A stretch of 64,000 nt of DNA from Sphingobacterium sp. PCS056 (GCF_023273895.1 NZ_CP096883.1:2480001-2544000); one strand, 5' to 3'; counted from the stretch's first letter, positions 28,067-37,626 are shown. Numbers and translations are program-made. Notes: generated from the sequence alone by a model not told the origin.

Positions 28067-28491
28067 CCGTCTTTTTCAAATGAATAAATTTACTGCATCA
28101 AGGAGTGTATTTTTATATTTGATCTTGAGCTTAATCTAGTTTTCAGTATTTCTAGACTGATATTCATAAAGATTTCAAATACTATTATTGCTAGCCACTA
28201 GTAAACCTGCTGATATATATTATTTTATGATCTTGACCAAATTATAGTAGGTATTAAAATGATATGCTCAATGAGAATTGGAAATTATTTATTTTTTACA
28301 AAAATCAACAACAGTGTGCATTTTTTTTAAATGATTGCTAAGAGAGATTGAATAAGTTTGTAAAAAAAATAAAAAATACTTCTATTGATTATTATTATTA
28401 TTACTGTATTGAAAATGTGGTAATGCTGTAACTGTTTCATATTCTAGTGCTTAGGTGTGAGAAAATAAGTTAAATTTGTATATAGCTTAAT
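28067..28491. other. 425-bp intergenic region
   Basis: AT-rich, with no gene. It contains an isolated TATATTTG at 28114-28121 with nothing downstream, and the probable hydroxylase promoter element at 28471-28478. Confidence 0.5.
28471..28478 (+). promoter_or_regulatory. -7 element of the aromatic hydroxylase gene
   Basis: TAAATTTG matches TAnnTTTG and ends 13 bases before the ATG, implying a very short leader. A weak TTAG lies about 19 bases upstream. Confidence 0.4.
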
Positions 28492-30261
28492 ATGCAAATG
28501 GAAACTTACGGTAACCCAGTATTAAATCAACTACCTCAACATTTAAAACGTTATATCGTGCCACAGCACTATCAGCGTTACACAGCGATTGATCAAGCAG
28601 TATGGCGATATGTCATGCGACAAAACTATGCCTATCTCCGAGATATTGCCTATTATCCCTATATTCCCGGGCTTCGTAAAGCAGGATTGACTATTGAGGA
28701 AATCCCAAATTTGCAAGCTATGAATGATAGCCTCAAAAAGATAGGATGGGGAGCCGCAGCCGTTGATGGATTTATACCCCCAGCGGCCTTTATGGAATTT
28801 CAAGCGTATCGGGTACTCGTTGTGGCAGCAGATATACGTCAGATTGAACATATTGAATACACACCAGCACCAGATATTATCCATGAGTCATCGGGGCATG
28901 CTCCAATTATTGGAGAACCTGAATATGCCGCATACTTGCAATATTTTGGAGAAATCGGTACAAAAGCGATGTTTTCAGAAAAGGATTTCGAATTGTATGA
29001 GGCCATTAGGCATTTATCTATTCTCAAAGAAAGTAGCAGTGCCACTATCAAGCAAATTGAAACGGCTGAGGGAAAACTAGTTGATATACAGTCCAATATG
29101 GGGGAGCCTTCCGAGATGGCATTGCTTAGTAGACTACATTGGTGGACTGTCGAATATGGATTAATTGGGACTGTTGACGATCCCAAAATTTATGGTGCAG
29201 GATTGCTGTCGTCCATTGGTGAAAGCGCATCATGTATGCGTAAAGAGATTCCCAAATTACCTTATACTCTCAAGGCATTAGACTACTCTTATGATATCAC
29301 TAAGCCGCAACCTCAATTATTTGTTACTTCAGATTTCAATCAATTACGTGAAGTATTAGATCAATTTGCAAATACCATGTCATTTCGTATAGGAGGAAAA
29401 TTAGGATTAGAAAAAGCTATTGCCTGCAAAAACCTGTGTACAATTGTATATAGCTCAGGCTTACAAATATCTGGTCTATTTCAACCAGGTATCGTCGATG
29501 AAACCATCGCATATATCAAAACAGTAGGACCTACCGCACTGGCATATCAAGATAAACAACTCATGGGGCATGGCAAGTCATACCATGCTGATGGATTTAG
29601 TTCCCCAGTTGGGCGTTTATCGGGATCTGATAAAGCATTTGAAGATTTCGATGAATCTGATATGAACCGTTATGGTATTGAGATAGATAAGGAGAGTATA
29701 TTCCTATTCGAATCTGGTATTGAGGTAAGGGGAATAGTTCGTTCCATAGTGAAGCAAGATAACAAAATTCAATTGATTACTTTGGCACCTTGTCAGGTTA
29801 TCGATAGTCGGTCTTGTCAGATCTTATTTGATCCCGAGTGGGGAACTTATGATATGGCAGTAGGTGAGCATATTGTCTCTGTTTTCTGTGGTGCAGCAGA
29901 TAAAGAAGCCTATGAGCAAGGAGTCTCCGTATCTGCAAATAAAACAATTGTTCAAGAGCAGGATGAAGTTGGAAAAGCTAAAAATAAATTATATAGTTTA
30001 ATTCGTCAACGTAGAAAAGGAGAATCGCAAATTTCATTAACAGAAATCTATGAAATGATTGCGCAAAATTTTTCAATGGACTGGTTAGCCTATGTCGAAA
30101 CATTAGAATTGGCTGTACATGATCAACATGAACACTTAGCAAAGCAAATCGAAAATCGACTTCAAGAAATTATCAGTCATCATAAGCACTTGAGAAAATT
30201 AATTTTGGATGGCATACAATTAGCTAAAAATAATCAAATAGCATTGCTTCTTAGTAAATAA
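28492..30261 (+). CDS. Aromatic amino acid hydroxylase (phenylalanine 4-monooxygenase-like)
   Basis: 589-residue, pterin-dependent non-haem iron hydroxylase. The ligands are visible: His131 and His136 in HESSGHAP (H-x4-H) and Glu221 in HWWTVEYGL. It most likely turns phenylalanine into tyrosine, feeding the tyrosine-degradation genes 8-12 kb downstream. It is much longer than classical bacterial PheH (about 260-300 aa). The distance between the second His and the Glu is about 85 residues instead of about 40, and a C-terminal extension of about 300 residues ends in a helical region. This is the long Bacteroidota form. ATG at 28492; a second ATG six bases later is possible. Confidence 0.88.
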   Translation: MQMETYGNPVLNQLPQHLKRYIVPQHYQRYTAIDQAVWRYVMRQNYAYLRDIAYYPYIPGLRKAGLTIEEIPNLQAMNDSLKKIGWGAAAVDGFIPPAAFMEFQAYRVLVVAADIRQIEHIEYTPAPDIIHESSGHAPIIGEPEYAAYLQYFGEIGTKAMFSEKDFELYEAIRHLSILKESSSATIKQIETAEGKLVDIQSNMGEPSEMALLSRLHWWTVEYGLIGTVDDPKIYGAGLLSSIGESASCMRKEIPKLPYTLKALDYSYDITKPQPQLFVTSDFNQLREVLDQFANTMSFRIGGKLGLEKAIACKNLCTIVYSSGLQISGLFQPGIVDETIAYIKTVGPTALAYQDKQLMGHGKSYHADGFSSPVGRLSGSDKAFEDFDESDMNRYGIEIDKESIFLFESGIEVRGIVRSIVKQDNKIQLITLAPCQVIDSRSCQILFDPEWGTYDMAVGEHIVSVFCGAADKEAYEQGVSVSANKTIVQEQDEVGKAKNKLYSLIRQRRKGESQISLTEIYEMIAQNFSMDWLAYVETLELAVHDQHEHLAKQIENRLQEIISHHKHLRKLILDGIQLAKNNQIALLLSK

Positions 30262-30286
30262 CCCTTAGCTTTCTTTAGTGGTTAGC

Positions 30287-30334
30287 TTTAAAGTTTGAAA
30301 GTATATCACTATGAATATACTTTCAAACTTTAAA
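30287..30334 (+). terminator. Terminator after the aromatic hydroxylase gene
   Basis: 20-bp perfect stem (30287-30306 with 30315-30334) around an 8-base loop, 25 bases after the stop codon. AT-rich, without a strong T tail. Confidence 0.6.
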
Positions 30335-30380
30335 ACTGTTTTGTTAAGTAGTATGGAACTTAATTGTTTTTTTAATATAT

Positions 30381-30435
30381 TAACGATTATGTAACATTAG
30401 ATTAGCATTATCATCATGTCAGACTTATAGTTTTG
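30381..30435 (+). promoter_or_regulatory. PhoB-box-like direct repeats plus -7 element
   Basis: Three 7-mers, TAACGAT (30381), TAACATT (30392) and TAGCATT (30403), occur at exact 11-bp intervals, the spacing of Pho-box half-sites. The last ends 18 bp before TAGTTTTG (30428-30435, TAnnTTTG), so the repeats occupy the missing -33 region as expected for activator-dependent transcription. The genes controlled would be the TonB receptor and possibly the phosphatase-phytase genes. Confidence 0.45.
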
Positions 30436-30458
30436 CGACATTATAAATAACGCAAACT

Positions 30459-33269
30459 ATGAGAATTTTTTACACGATGATTTTGTTGATCGTTACTGTG
30501 AGCACCTATGCACAGTCTACGTTATTAACGGGCAAAGTAATGGATGATACGGACAATCTATCCTTGCCAGGAGCAACCATAAAACTGCTTGAAGGCAATC
30601 GTTATACTGTATCGGATCAAAATGGTCACTTTGAATTTTTGAACTTACCGACAGGTAATTACACTGTTTCTGTGGTTTACATTGGTTATCAGCCAATCCG
30701 GAAAAATATAGTAGTAAAAAATGGCCAAAAAAATTATATAACGATTCAACTTTCATCCTCTTCTTTATCGCTAGCGGAAGCAGTTGTTCTTGGAGATATG
30801 GCTCGGGGGCAAGCTAAAGCATTGAATCAACAGAAAAACAATCAAAACATTACTAATATCATTTCTTCAGATCAAGTTGGCCGATTCCCAGATGCAAATA
30901 TTGGCGATGCTTTGAAGCGTGTTCCAGGGATTACCATGCAGAATGATCAAGGAGAGGCTCGCAATATTATCATCAGAGGTTTAGCTCCACATCTTAATTC
31001 AGTCACCTTAAACGGAGACCGTATCCCTTCTGCAGAAGGAGATAATCGTAATGTACAGATGGATCTAATTCCATCGGATATGATTTCTACTATTGAAGTG
31101 AATAAAACCTTGACACCAGATATGGATGCAGATGCGATTGGCGGATCAGTAAATCTAATTACACGAGCTTCGCCAAATGGGCAACGATTATCCGCAACAG
31201 CAGCTGGAGGGTATGGTCCTATTCGTGAAAAAGGAAATTATACAGCTGGTTTGGTATATGGTAATCGTTTCTCAAGTAATAAATTTGGAATCGTCTTGAG
31301 TGGGTCTTACAATAATAATCGCTTCGGATCTGATAATGTCGAAGGAGTTTGGACTCAAGGAAAGAAAGATCAGGTATTTATGAAAGAAATGGATATTCGT
31401 AAATACGATGTTCAACGCATTCGCAGAAGCACTGCATTAGCATTTGATTATAAGATTAATGATAAGCATATGTTATATGCCAATGGTATGTACAATTGGC
31501 GTGATGATCGCGAGAACCGTTATCGTGTGCGATACCGTGATATCGAAGCTATTTATGATGCTCAAGAAAATATTACAGGATATAAGGGTAATATCCGCAG
31601 GGAAACAAAAGGGGGCATAGACGATAATAAAAATAAAAATAGTCGCCTCGAAACCCAAAAAGTGCAGAATTATTCAATCGGTGGTGAACACCTATTAAAT
31701 CCAAAAGTCGCACTTGATTGGTCGGCAAACTATGCAACGGCAAGTGAAGATAGACCACATGAACGCTATATAGACTTTCGTGCAAAAGATGTATTAATTA
31801 CAGAAGACTTATCTAACAGCCGATTTCCTTTAGTGACCTCTGCAGGAGATGTGCCCGAAAACTTTAAACTTGGTACAATCTCTGAAAATGATAATTATAC
31901 AGAAGAAAGTGAATTTGGGGCAAAACTTAATATTCGTTTTCCTCTTACGATGATCAAAGATCAGAAAGGTCGTATCAGGACAGGATTTCGTATGCGTCTG
32001 AAGGACAAGTCTCGTGATAATATCTTTTATGAGTATACACCCATCAATGCGCTTGGCAAGCTGGATGCTGTACCCAATAACTTCTATTCGGGAGAAGATT
32101 ATCAAGCAGGAAGTAAATATGTACCAGGATATTTTGTAAACCGTGAATACTTGGGAAACTTTGACCTTAAAAATGCTGCTCTTTTTAAGGAAAAAGCCAA
32201 GCAAAGTGAATATCTGACTCAAAATTATAATGCGAAAGAGAAGATTTTTGCTGGCTATGTGCGATGGGATCAAGATATCAGTACAAAATTAGCTATGATT
32301 GTAGGTGCTCGAGTAGAACATACAAAAATCGATTATACCGGTAATTATGTGGTAGATGAGGAAGATTTAGAAGGGAGTGTTCAGCATAAAAATGATTACA
32401 CCAATGTACTTCCAAGTCTATCTTTCAAATATAACGTAGATGATTCATTCATTTTACGTACTGCATTTACCACTGCTTTAGCTAGACCCAATTATTATGC
32501 TTTAGCGCCTTATGTAAGTGCATTATCTGAAGATGCAGAAATTTTTGCGGGTAATCCCAGTTTGAAAGCGACCTTCTCCTATAATTTTGATTTAATGGCT
32601 GAAAAATACTACAAATCTATTGGTTTGATATCTGCTGGTCTATTTTATAAAAATTTAAATGATTTCATCTACACTTATGTTGACAAGCAATTTACAAATG
32701 ACAAATTTTCATCAAATTTTCCGGGACAGAAAAATCCAATTCCACATGATCAAAACTGGAAGTTTGTGCAACAACGTAATGGCGACAATGTTGATGTATA
32801 TGGATTTGAAATCGCATTTCAACGTCAATTAGATTTCTTACCAGGCGCATTTTTAAAAGGGTTCGGTGTATATGTCAATTATACGCACACCAATTCAAAA
32901 GCTAAAGGTATCACCAATGAAGACGGAGAGGAGCGCACTGATGTGAAGTTGCCCGGTACTGCACCACATATGTTTAACGGATCATTATCTTGGGAAAACA
33001 ATAGATTTTCATCTCGAGTATCGCTCAATTATACTGCAGGTTACATTGATGGATTAGGTGGGAGTGATTTTGAGGACTTATTTTACGGAAAGCAACTTTT
33101 TGTAGATGCCAATGCAGCATTCAAAATAACAAAGAAGCTACGCATATTTGCCGAAGCCAATAACCTAACAAATCAACCTTTGCGTTATTATCAAGGCATC
33201 TCATCCCGTACGAGTCAAATGGAATATTACCAAGCTCGTTATAATTTAGGACTTAAATTTGACTTATAA
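30459..33269 (+). CDS. TonB-dependent receptor with CarboxypepD_reg-like domain
   Basis: 936-residue outer-membrane receptor. A signal peptide (about 1-18) is followed by a carboxypeptidase regulatory-like beta-sandwich (about 20-105, GKVMDDTDNLSLPGATIKLL), a plug domain (about 125-235, VGRFPDANIGDALKRVPGI and RNIIIRGL) and a 22-strand barrel ending in the terminal aromatic-rich strand YYQARYNLGLKFDL. It takes up a substrate across the outer membrane with TonB energy. No SusD partner follows; an acid phosphatase and a phytase do, so the ligand is probably phytate or its breakdown products. A strong terminator lies 25 bases after the stop. Confidence 0.92.
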   Translation: MRIFYTMILLIVTVSTYAQSTLLTGKVMDDTDNLSLPGATIKLLEGNRYTVSDQNGHFEFLNLPTGNYTVSVVYIGYQPIRKNIVVKNGQKNYITIQLSSSSLSLAEAVVLGDMARGQAKALNQQKNNQNITNIISSDQVGRFPDANIGDALKRVPGITMQNDQGEARNIIIRGLAPHLNSVTLNGDRIPSAEGDNRNVQMDLIPSDMISTIEVNKTLTPDMDADAIGGSVNLITRASPNGQRLSATAAGGYGPIREKGNYTAGLVYGNRFSSNKFGIVLSGSYNNNRFGSDNVEGVWTQGKKDQVFMKEMDIRKYDVQRIRRSTALAFDYKINDKHMLYANGMYNWRDDRENRYRVRYRDIEAIYDAQENITGYKGNIRRETKGGIDDNKNKNSRLETQKVQNYSIGGEHLLNPKVALDWSANYATASEDRPHERYIDFRAKDVLITEDLSNSRFPLVTSAGDVPENFKLGTISENDNYTEESEFGAKLNIRFPLTMIKDQKGRIRTGFRMRLKDKSRDNIFYEYTPINALGKLDAVPNNFYSGEDYQAGSKYVPGYFVNREYLGNFDLKNAALFKEKAKQSEYLTQNYNAKEKIFAGYVRWDQDISTKLAMIVGARVEHTKIDYTGNYVVDEEDLEGSVQHKNDYTNVLPSLSFKYNVDDSFILRTAFTTALARPNYYALAPYVSALSEDAEIFAGNPSLKATFSYNFDLMAEKYYKSIGLISAGLFYKNLNDFIYTYVDKQFTNDKFSSNFPGQKNPIPHDQNWKFVQQRNGDNVDVYGFEIAFQRQLDFLPGAFLKGFGVYVNYTHTNSKAKGITNEDGEERTDVKLPGTAPHMFNGSLSWENNRFSSRVSLNYTAGYIDGLGGSDFEDLFYGKQLFVDANAAFKITKKLRIFAEANNLTNQPLRYYQGISSRTSQMEYYQARYNLGLKFDL

Positions 33270-33293
33270 GTTAAGCATGATCTAAAAGATATC

Positions 33294-33329
33294 ATCCTGC
33301 ATGGCGCATGATCGCAATGCAGGATTTTT
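33294..33329 (+). terminator. Intrinsic terminator after the TonB receptor
   Basis: ATCCTGCAT (33294-33302) pairs with ATGCAGGAT (33317-33325), with an inner GCG/CGC stem and a T5 tail (33325-33329). It suggests the phosphatase-phytase pair is at least partly transcribed separately. Confidence 0.75.
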
Positions 33330-33525
33330 AACAAAATTCGATAAGACCATTTCAATTTCTTGAAGTATATCTATGTTAATGAGTTTGTTAGGATCTTATT
33401 TAATTTCATGAATTAAAAATTTTAAAGATCATCTGCAACCAATATCTGTCAGTACAAAAGCGAAATCAACAAACTGAACTAATAGAAGTTCAGTAAAACA
33501 AAAATATATACATATATTAAAATTG

Positions 33526-34530
33526 ATGAAAAAAAGATTATTCTTAACCATTTTTACAGTGTTGGTGCTGCAACAAATCTTTGCACAAACCGTGCTACAG
33601 CAAGAAGAAAGACAATCTGGATATAAAGGTGGGTTCACACCTGAGCTCACATTGCTAAAGGATGGATTTACCTTCTTAGCATTAGGAGATTTTGGACGTG
33701 TTGGCGAATATTATCAAAAAGATGTGGCAGCAGAATTAGGGCGGACTGCGATTACTCTGGATGCCGAGTTTATAGTATCGGTAGGCGATAATTTTTACCC
33801 TTCTGGAGTAGCAAGTACACAAGATCAACATTGGAAATCTTCTTTTGAAGAGATTTATACACATCCCAATCTATATCAGGATTGGTATGTTATTTTAGGC
33901 AATCATGATTATAGAGGAAATATCAGTGCGCAGATTAACTACACTCAGATTAGCCGTAGATGGAATATGCCAAGTCCTTATTTTAAGAAAAAATTCAAGT
34001 TGGAGGATGGTAGTACACTATTGATGGTGTTTATGGATACCAATCCTTTTATTGAAAGTTATCATCATAATGATGGTAAGTATCCAGATTTAGCACAACA
34101 AGATACAGTTGCTCAAAAAAAGTGGTTAATTGAAACTTTATCCGATACCGATCCAGCTATCAAATGGAAGGTCGTAGTAGGACATCATCCTTTATATAGT
34201 GGTGGCAAGCGAAAAGATAATAAAGATACCAAGTCTTTTGAAGCAAAATTTGCAACTCTTTTTGATCAATATGGCGTGCAGGCTTACATATGTGGACACG
34301 AGCACGACCTTCAGGTCATTCGTCCCAAAAATCGCTTTACGACGCAGTTTCTGACAGGGGCAGGAAGTGAAGTGAGACCTACAGGAGAGCGTGAAGGTAC
34401 GATTTTTGCAGCTGCAGAACCAGGTTTTATGGCATTTACGATAGTAGGAGAGACTATGCTTATACAAGCCATTCAAGCCAAAACTGGTAACGCCAAATTA
34501 TTAAAGAGTATCACGATTAAATCAAAATAA
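33526..34530 (+). CDS. Secreted purple-acid-phosphatase-like metallophosphoesterase
   Basis: 334 residues starting at ATG 33526 (an adjacent TTG is less likely), with signal peptide MKKRLFLTIFTVLVLQQIFAQ. The calcineurin-type motifs occur in order: GDFG (Asp55), VGDNFYP (Asp88), GNHD (Asn126/His127), VVGHHPLYS (about 220) and GHEHD (about 258). This resembles the tartrate-resistant (ACP5) subgroup with a two-metal centre; the Tyr ligand of purple acid phosphatases would be Tyr91 in NFYP. It releases phosphate from phosphomonoesters in the periplasm or outside the cell. It sits 23 bases ahead of the phytase gene and downstream of the receptor, completing a phosphate-acquisition locus. Confidence 0.9.
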   Translation: MKKRLFLTIFTVLVLQQIFAQTVLQQEERQSGYKGGFTPELTLLKDGFTFLALGDFGRVGEYYQKDVAAELGRTAITLDAEFIVSVGDNFYPSGVASTQDQHWKSSFEEIYTHPNLYQDWYVILGNHDYRGNISAQINYTQISRRWNMPSPYFKKKFKLEDGSTLLMVFMDTNPFIESYHHNDGKYPDLAQQDTVAQKKWLIETLSDTDPAIKWKVVVGHHPLYSGGKRKDNKDTKSFEAKFATLFDQYGVQAYICGHEHDLQVIRPKNRFTTQFLTGAGSEVRPTGEREGTIFAAAEPGFMAFTIVGETMLIQAIQAKTGNAKLLKSITIKSK

Positions 34531-34553
34531 TTATATCTTATAACGTAAGCAAA

Positions 34554-35627
34554 ATGAAATCAATATCTATTTTATACGGATTATTAGCGTTGACATTAAC
34601 GGTGTCATGTAGTGATCAGCTTGCCCCAGTGGCATCCAATGCACTGAGACCGACAGTAGTGACTGAGCAGACCGAATACGATACAGATGATCCCGCAATT
34701 TGGATTAACCCACGAGACCCTAGCAAAAGTTTGATCGTAGGTACAGACAAAGAAATAAATGGTGGTTTATATCTGTATGATCTAAAAGGAAAGATTGTCA
34801 ATAAAGTAACGGGATTGCAACGCCCTAATAATGTAGATATCGCTTACGGTATCATGATCAATGGTAAAAAGATAGATATAGCTATTACCACCGAACGTAA
34901 ATCTCATAAAATAAGAATATATAGTCTTCCAGATCTGAAACCAGTAGATGGAGGTGGTATAGAGGTGTTTGTCGGTGAAAAAGGAGAAGATGAACGAGAT
35001 GGTATGGGGATAGCAGTATATACCAAAAAGATCGACTCTTTAACGAATGAAATCTATGCTATTGTTGGCAGAAAAACTGGATCTTCAGGCAGCTATTTAT
35101 GGCAGTATAAGTTAAGTGGGAAACCTGATGGCACTATTCAGGCAGAAGTTGTACGCAAGTTTGGTGCTTATAGCGGAGCAAAGGAAATCGAAGCGATTGC
35201 TGTAGACAATGAGTTAGGTTATGTGTATTATTCAGATGAAACAGTAGGAGTGCGCAAGTATTTTGCTGATCCCGCTCTAAATAATAATAAAGAATTAGCT
35301 CTCTTTGCTAAAGGAGAAGCTAAACGTGATCATGAAGGTATTGCTATTTATAAAACAGGGGAGAAAACAGGTTATATTCTAGTTTCTAATCAACAGAATA
35401 ATTCTTTTTTAGTTTATCCAAGAGAAGGTGAAGCTTCCAATCCCCACGCTTACAAATTATTGGCAGACATTCCCGTTGCTGCTGTAGAGTGCGACGGTGC
35501 AGATGCAACGCATGTCAATCTAGGTCCTGAATTTCCAAATGGTATGTTAGTAGCCATGAGTAATGGTAAAGTATTTCATATATATGACTGGAATGAAGTT
35601 CAAAAACGTATTGAAGTAGGAAAATAG
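34554..35627 (+). CDS. Beta-propeller phytase (3-phytase), lipoprotein
   Basis: 357 residues. A lipoprotein signal ends in TVSC near residue 20, placing it on the outer or periplasmic membrane face. The six-bladed beta-propeller phytase fold is indicated by TDDPAIWINP, SLIVGTDKEINGGLYLYDL, RPNNVDIAYG, EIEAIAVDNELGYVYYSDE, DHEGIAIY and the end motif FPNGMLVAMSNGK. These acidic segments bind the Ca2+ ions that hold phytate. It hydrolyses phytate to lower inositol phosphates and phosphate. Co-transcribed with the acid phosphatase 23 bases upstream, which can finish the dephosphorylation. A strong terminator follows. Confidence 0.93.
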   Translation: MKSISILYGLLALTLTVSCSDQLAPVASNALRPTVVTEQTEYDTDDPAIWINPRDPSKSLIVGTDKEINGGLYLYDLKGKIVNKVTGLQRPNNVDIAYGIMINGKKIDIAITTERKSHKIRIYSLPDLKPVDGGGIEVFVGEKGEDERDGMGIAVYTKKIDSLTNEIYAIVGRKTGSSGSYLWQYKLSGKPDGTIQAEVVRKFGAYSGAKEIEAIAVDNELGYVYYSDETVGVRKYFADPALNNNKELALFAKGEAKRDHEGIAIYKTGEKTGYILVSNQQNNSFLVYPREGEASNPHAYKLLADIPVAAVECDGADATHVNLGPEFPNGMLVAMSNGKVFHIYDWNEVQKRIEVGK

Positions 35628-35645
35628 TGGTTATTTAAAAAAATT

Positions 35646-35692
35646 AGTTGCCCACCGATATGCTTCAACCTGAACCATATCGGTGGGCAACT
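35646..35692. terminator. Bidirectional terminator between phytase and flavin reductase genes
   Basis: 17-bp perfect stem (35646-35662 with 35676-35692), GC-rich core, 13-base loop. The convergent gene ends on either side make it shared. Confidence 0.75.
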
Positions 35693-35711
35693 TTAGTTAA
35701 AAAAATCTTAT

Positions 35712-36620
35712 TTATTCGATCTCCAATAAAAGGACCTGCCAAGCGAGAGTCAACTTATCTTCATCCAATAGCTTAGCGGCATACATCTGGAGAAGTTTCC
35801 GTCTTAATGGTAGCTGCTCTTGCGATTGATCCCATATCGCTTTGACATTTGGATCTAAACTTAATCTGTTTTCATCAGTCAATACAGGTAATTGCTCGAC
35901 ATTAGCTAATCTTCCCAAATGATTACCTGTTAGGATTTCCGAAAAGCGAATATGTTCAGGAAGTGCATCAACTCCAATTCCTAGATTTCTCAGGGGTTTT
36001 GGAACCTCAAATAAAGATTCTTTGGTGACGCGACAGTACCAGTTACCACCTAAGCGAGCAACAAGATCGAGGGACTCTTGTGTGATCTGATGGTCATCAT
36101 CCAATAAAGTTTTGTGAATATGCATTCTAACAACTTCTGCAATAACCATATTGCCACCTCCAGGGCCATCTCCAAGACTGATGATTTCTTTAACTTTACA
36201 TTCCAACTGTATGGGTGATTCTGCAACACGAGGCGGTTTGATCAGTTCCGATGCAATTGCTGTGAAACCCGATTTTTCAAATTCATTTATACCTTTTCCA
36301 TATTCAGTACTCGCGAGTGATTGTTGCTGTACCATAGCATAATTTACAATATTGATCACTACTTCTGGTACCTCTTCGATATTATCTAATGTATGTTTTG
36401 TTGAGCCATCTCGCATCCTTAATAAGGGAGAAAAAACACATATAGGTGGTTGCTGAGACATGAAATTAAAATAGCTGAAGGGGCTCAAGTTGACCTCACC
36501 TGCAGCATCTATCGTGCTGGCAAAACAGATAGGACGCGGTGCTACAGCATATTTGATGAGATCATCAAAGATAGCTTGTTGTGCTACAGGATCTATTACT
36601 GTTGTTTTTTCTGGTTTCAT
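35712..36620 (-). CDS. Flavin reductase family protein (FMN-binding split barrel)
   Basis: 302 residues; about residues 10-200 form the DIM6/NTAB-type flavin reductase domain (ICFASTIDAAGEVNLSPFSYFNF near the start, then the FMN-site-like SPLLRMRDGSTKHTLDN). About 100 extra C-terminal residues are typical of the long form found next to homogentisate-pathway genes. It could supply reduced flavin or have a different flavin-linked role; its part in tyrosine breakdown is only implied by position. It lies 31 bases downstream of the FAH gene on the same strand and is probably co-transcribed with it. Confidence 0.85.
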   Translation of the reverse strand: MKPEKTTVIDPVAQQAIFDDLIKYAVAPRPICFASTIDAAGEVNLSPFSYFNFMSQQPPICVFSPLLRMRDGSTKHTLDNIEEVPEVVINIVNYAMVQQQSLASTEYGKGINEFEKSGFTAIASELIKPPRVAESPIQLECKVKEIISLGDGPGGGNMVIAEVVRMHIHKTLLDDDHQITQESLDLVARLGGNWYCRVTKESLFEVPKPLRNLGIGVDALPEHIRFSEILTGNHLGRLANVEQLPVLTDENRLSLDPNVKAIWDQSQEQLPLRRKLLQMYAAKLLDEDKLTLAWQVLLLEIE

Positions 36621-36651
36621 AAGCTATATTGCTAATTTAAATTTATTATTC

Positions 36652-37626
36652 TTAATTATTTATTCGCACAATGTGATTCTCCAGCTGACCAAGACCAGTT
36701 ACGTTCATGGTGATCTCATCACCCTCTGTCAACCATTGTTCTTTGTAATCTGGATCATTTAATTTTCCAGTTCCATTGAGCTCTAAGAAACAGCCAGTAC
36801 CTACAGTTCCTGAGCCAATTACATCTCCCGGAAATATATCCACACCATAAGAAATGCGTTCAATGATTTCGGCAAACGTCCAGTCCATATCTCGAAGATT
36901 ACCCATGGAGACCAGTTTTCCATTTACCGAGCACGACATTTCAAGATTATAAGTGGCGCCAACATGGCCTTTAGGAGGATCTACTCTATATTTTTCCAAT
37001 TCATCGGCTGTTACTAGGCACGGTCCTATGACCGTCGCAAAATCTTTTCCTTTGGCTGGTCCCAAATTGAGCTTCATCTCTTCCATCTGAAGTGTTCGAG
37101 CACTGATGTCGTTCATGATCATATAACCAGCTATATAGTCATCAGCTTCCGAAGCGGGTATATTCCGCCCCTGCTTCTGTATGACAATAGCAACTTCCAG
37201 TTCAAAATCAAGTTTATCAAAATGTTTAGGCATGCAAGCCACTGCTCCAGGTCCACAGATAGCTCTATGATTTGAAAAATAAAAGACAGGAAATTGGTCA
37301 AACTCGGCAATCATTTCTAGTCCACGATTGCGACGAGAGGTGTAAACATGCTGACGAAAGGCATAGGCATCACGCAGTGAACCCGGACGAGGTACAGGTG
37401 CATTTATAATGGTATTATCAATCGTATACGGTGTGCTATTAGTAGTTGCAGTGCAAAGTGAAAGGTATGCCTCACGCATAGTTCTCTTTACCGTATGGTC
37501 TGTAAGTAAATAGCGATCCATGGTATTCGGAAAGGATTTGTCGACCTTGTCACAAGGATAGATATGTGTGCCAATTAAAAAAGCCAAACACTCGTTTTCT
37601 CCCAGAATACAGGTAATGAGTTTCAT
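36652..37626 (-). CDS. Fumarylacetoacetate hydrolase family protein
   Basis: 324 residues of the FAH fold: an N-terminal cap, then the metal-binding catalytic domain with the acidic ligands in KLDFELEVAIVI (Glu-x-Glu), the later MIMNDISARTLQ, the KGKDFATVIGPCLVT segment and the closing DVIGSGTVGTGC. It would cleave fumarylacetoacetate to fumarate and acetoacetate, the last step of tyrosine degradation. That specific role is inferred from its position opposite hmgA and hpd, since the family also includes other C-C hydrolases and decarboxylases. Shorter than mammalian FAH (about 420) but normal for Bacteroidota. It heads a two-gene unit with the flavin reductase. Confidence 0.88.
   Translation of the reverse strand: MKLITCILGENECLAFLIGTHIYPCDKVDKSFPNTMDRYLLTDHTVKRTMREAYLSLCTATTNSTPYTIDNTIINAPVPRPGSLRDAYAFRQHVYTSRRNRGLEMIAEFDQFPVFYFSNHRAICGPGAVACMPKHFDKLDFELEVAIVIQKQGRNIPASEADDYIAGYMIMNDISARTLQMEEMKLNLGPAKGKDFATVIGPCLVTADELEKYRVDPPKGHVGATYNLEMSCSVNGKLVSMGNLRDMDWTFAEIIERISYGVDIFPGDVIGSGTVGTGCFLELNGTGKLNDPDYKEQWLTEGDEITMNVTGLGQLENHIVRINN

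Noticed and set aside
28114..28121. TATATTTG promoter element in the gap after the acetyltransferase gene
   Set aside because: No gene or hairpin follows for 370 bases; such an 8-mer is expected by chance in AT-rich DNA.
33361..33393. Possible second Pho-box upstream of the phosphatase gene (GTTAATG and GTTAGGA)
   Set aside because: The repeats are 12 bp apart, not 11, and no -7 element follows at the right distance.
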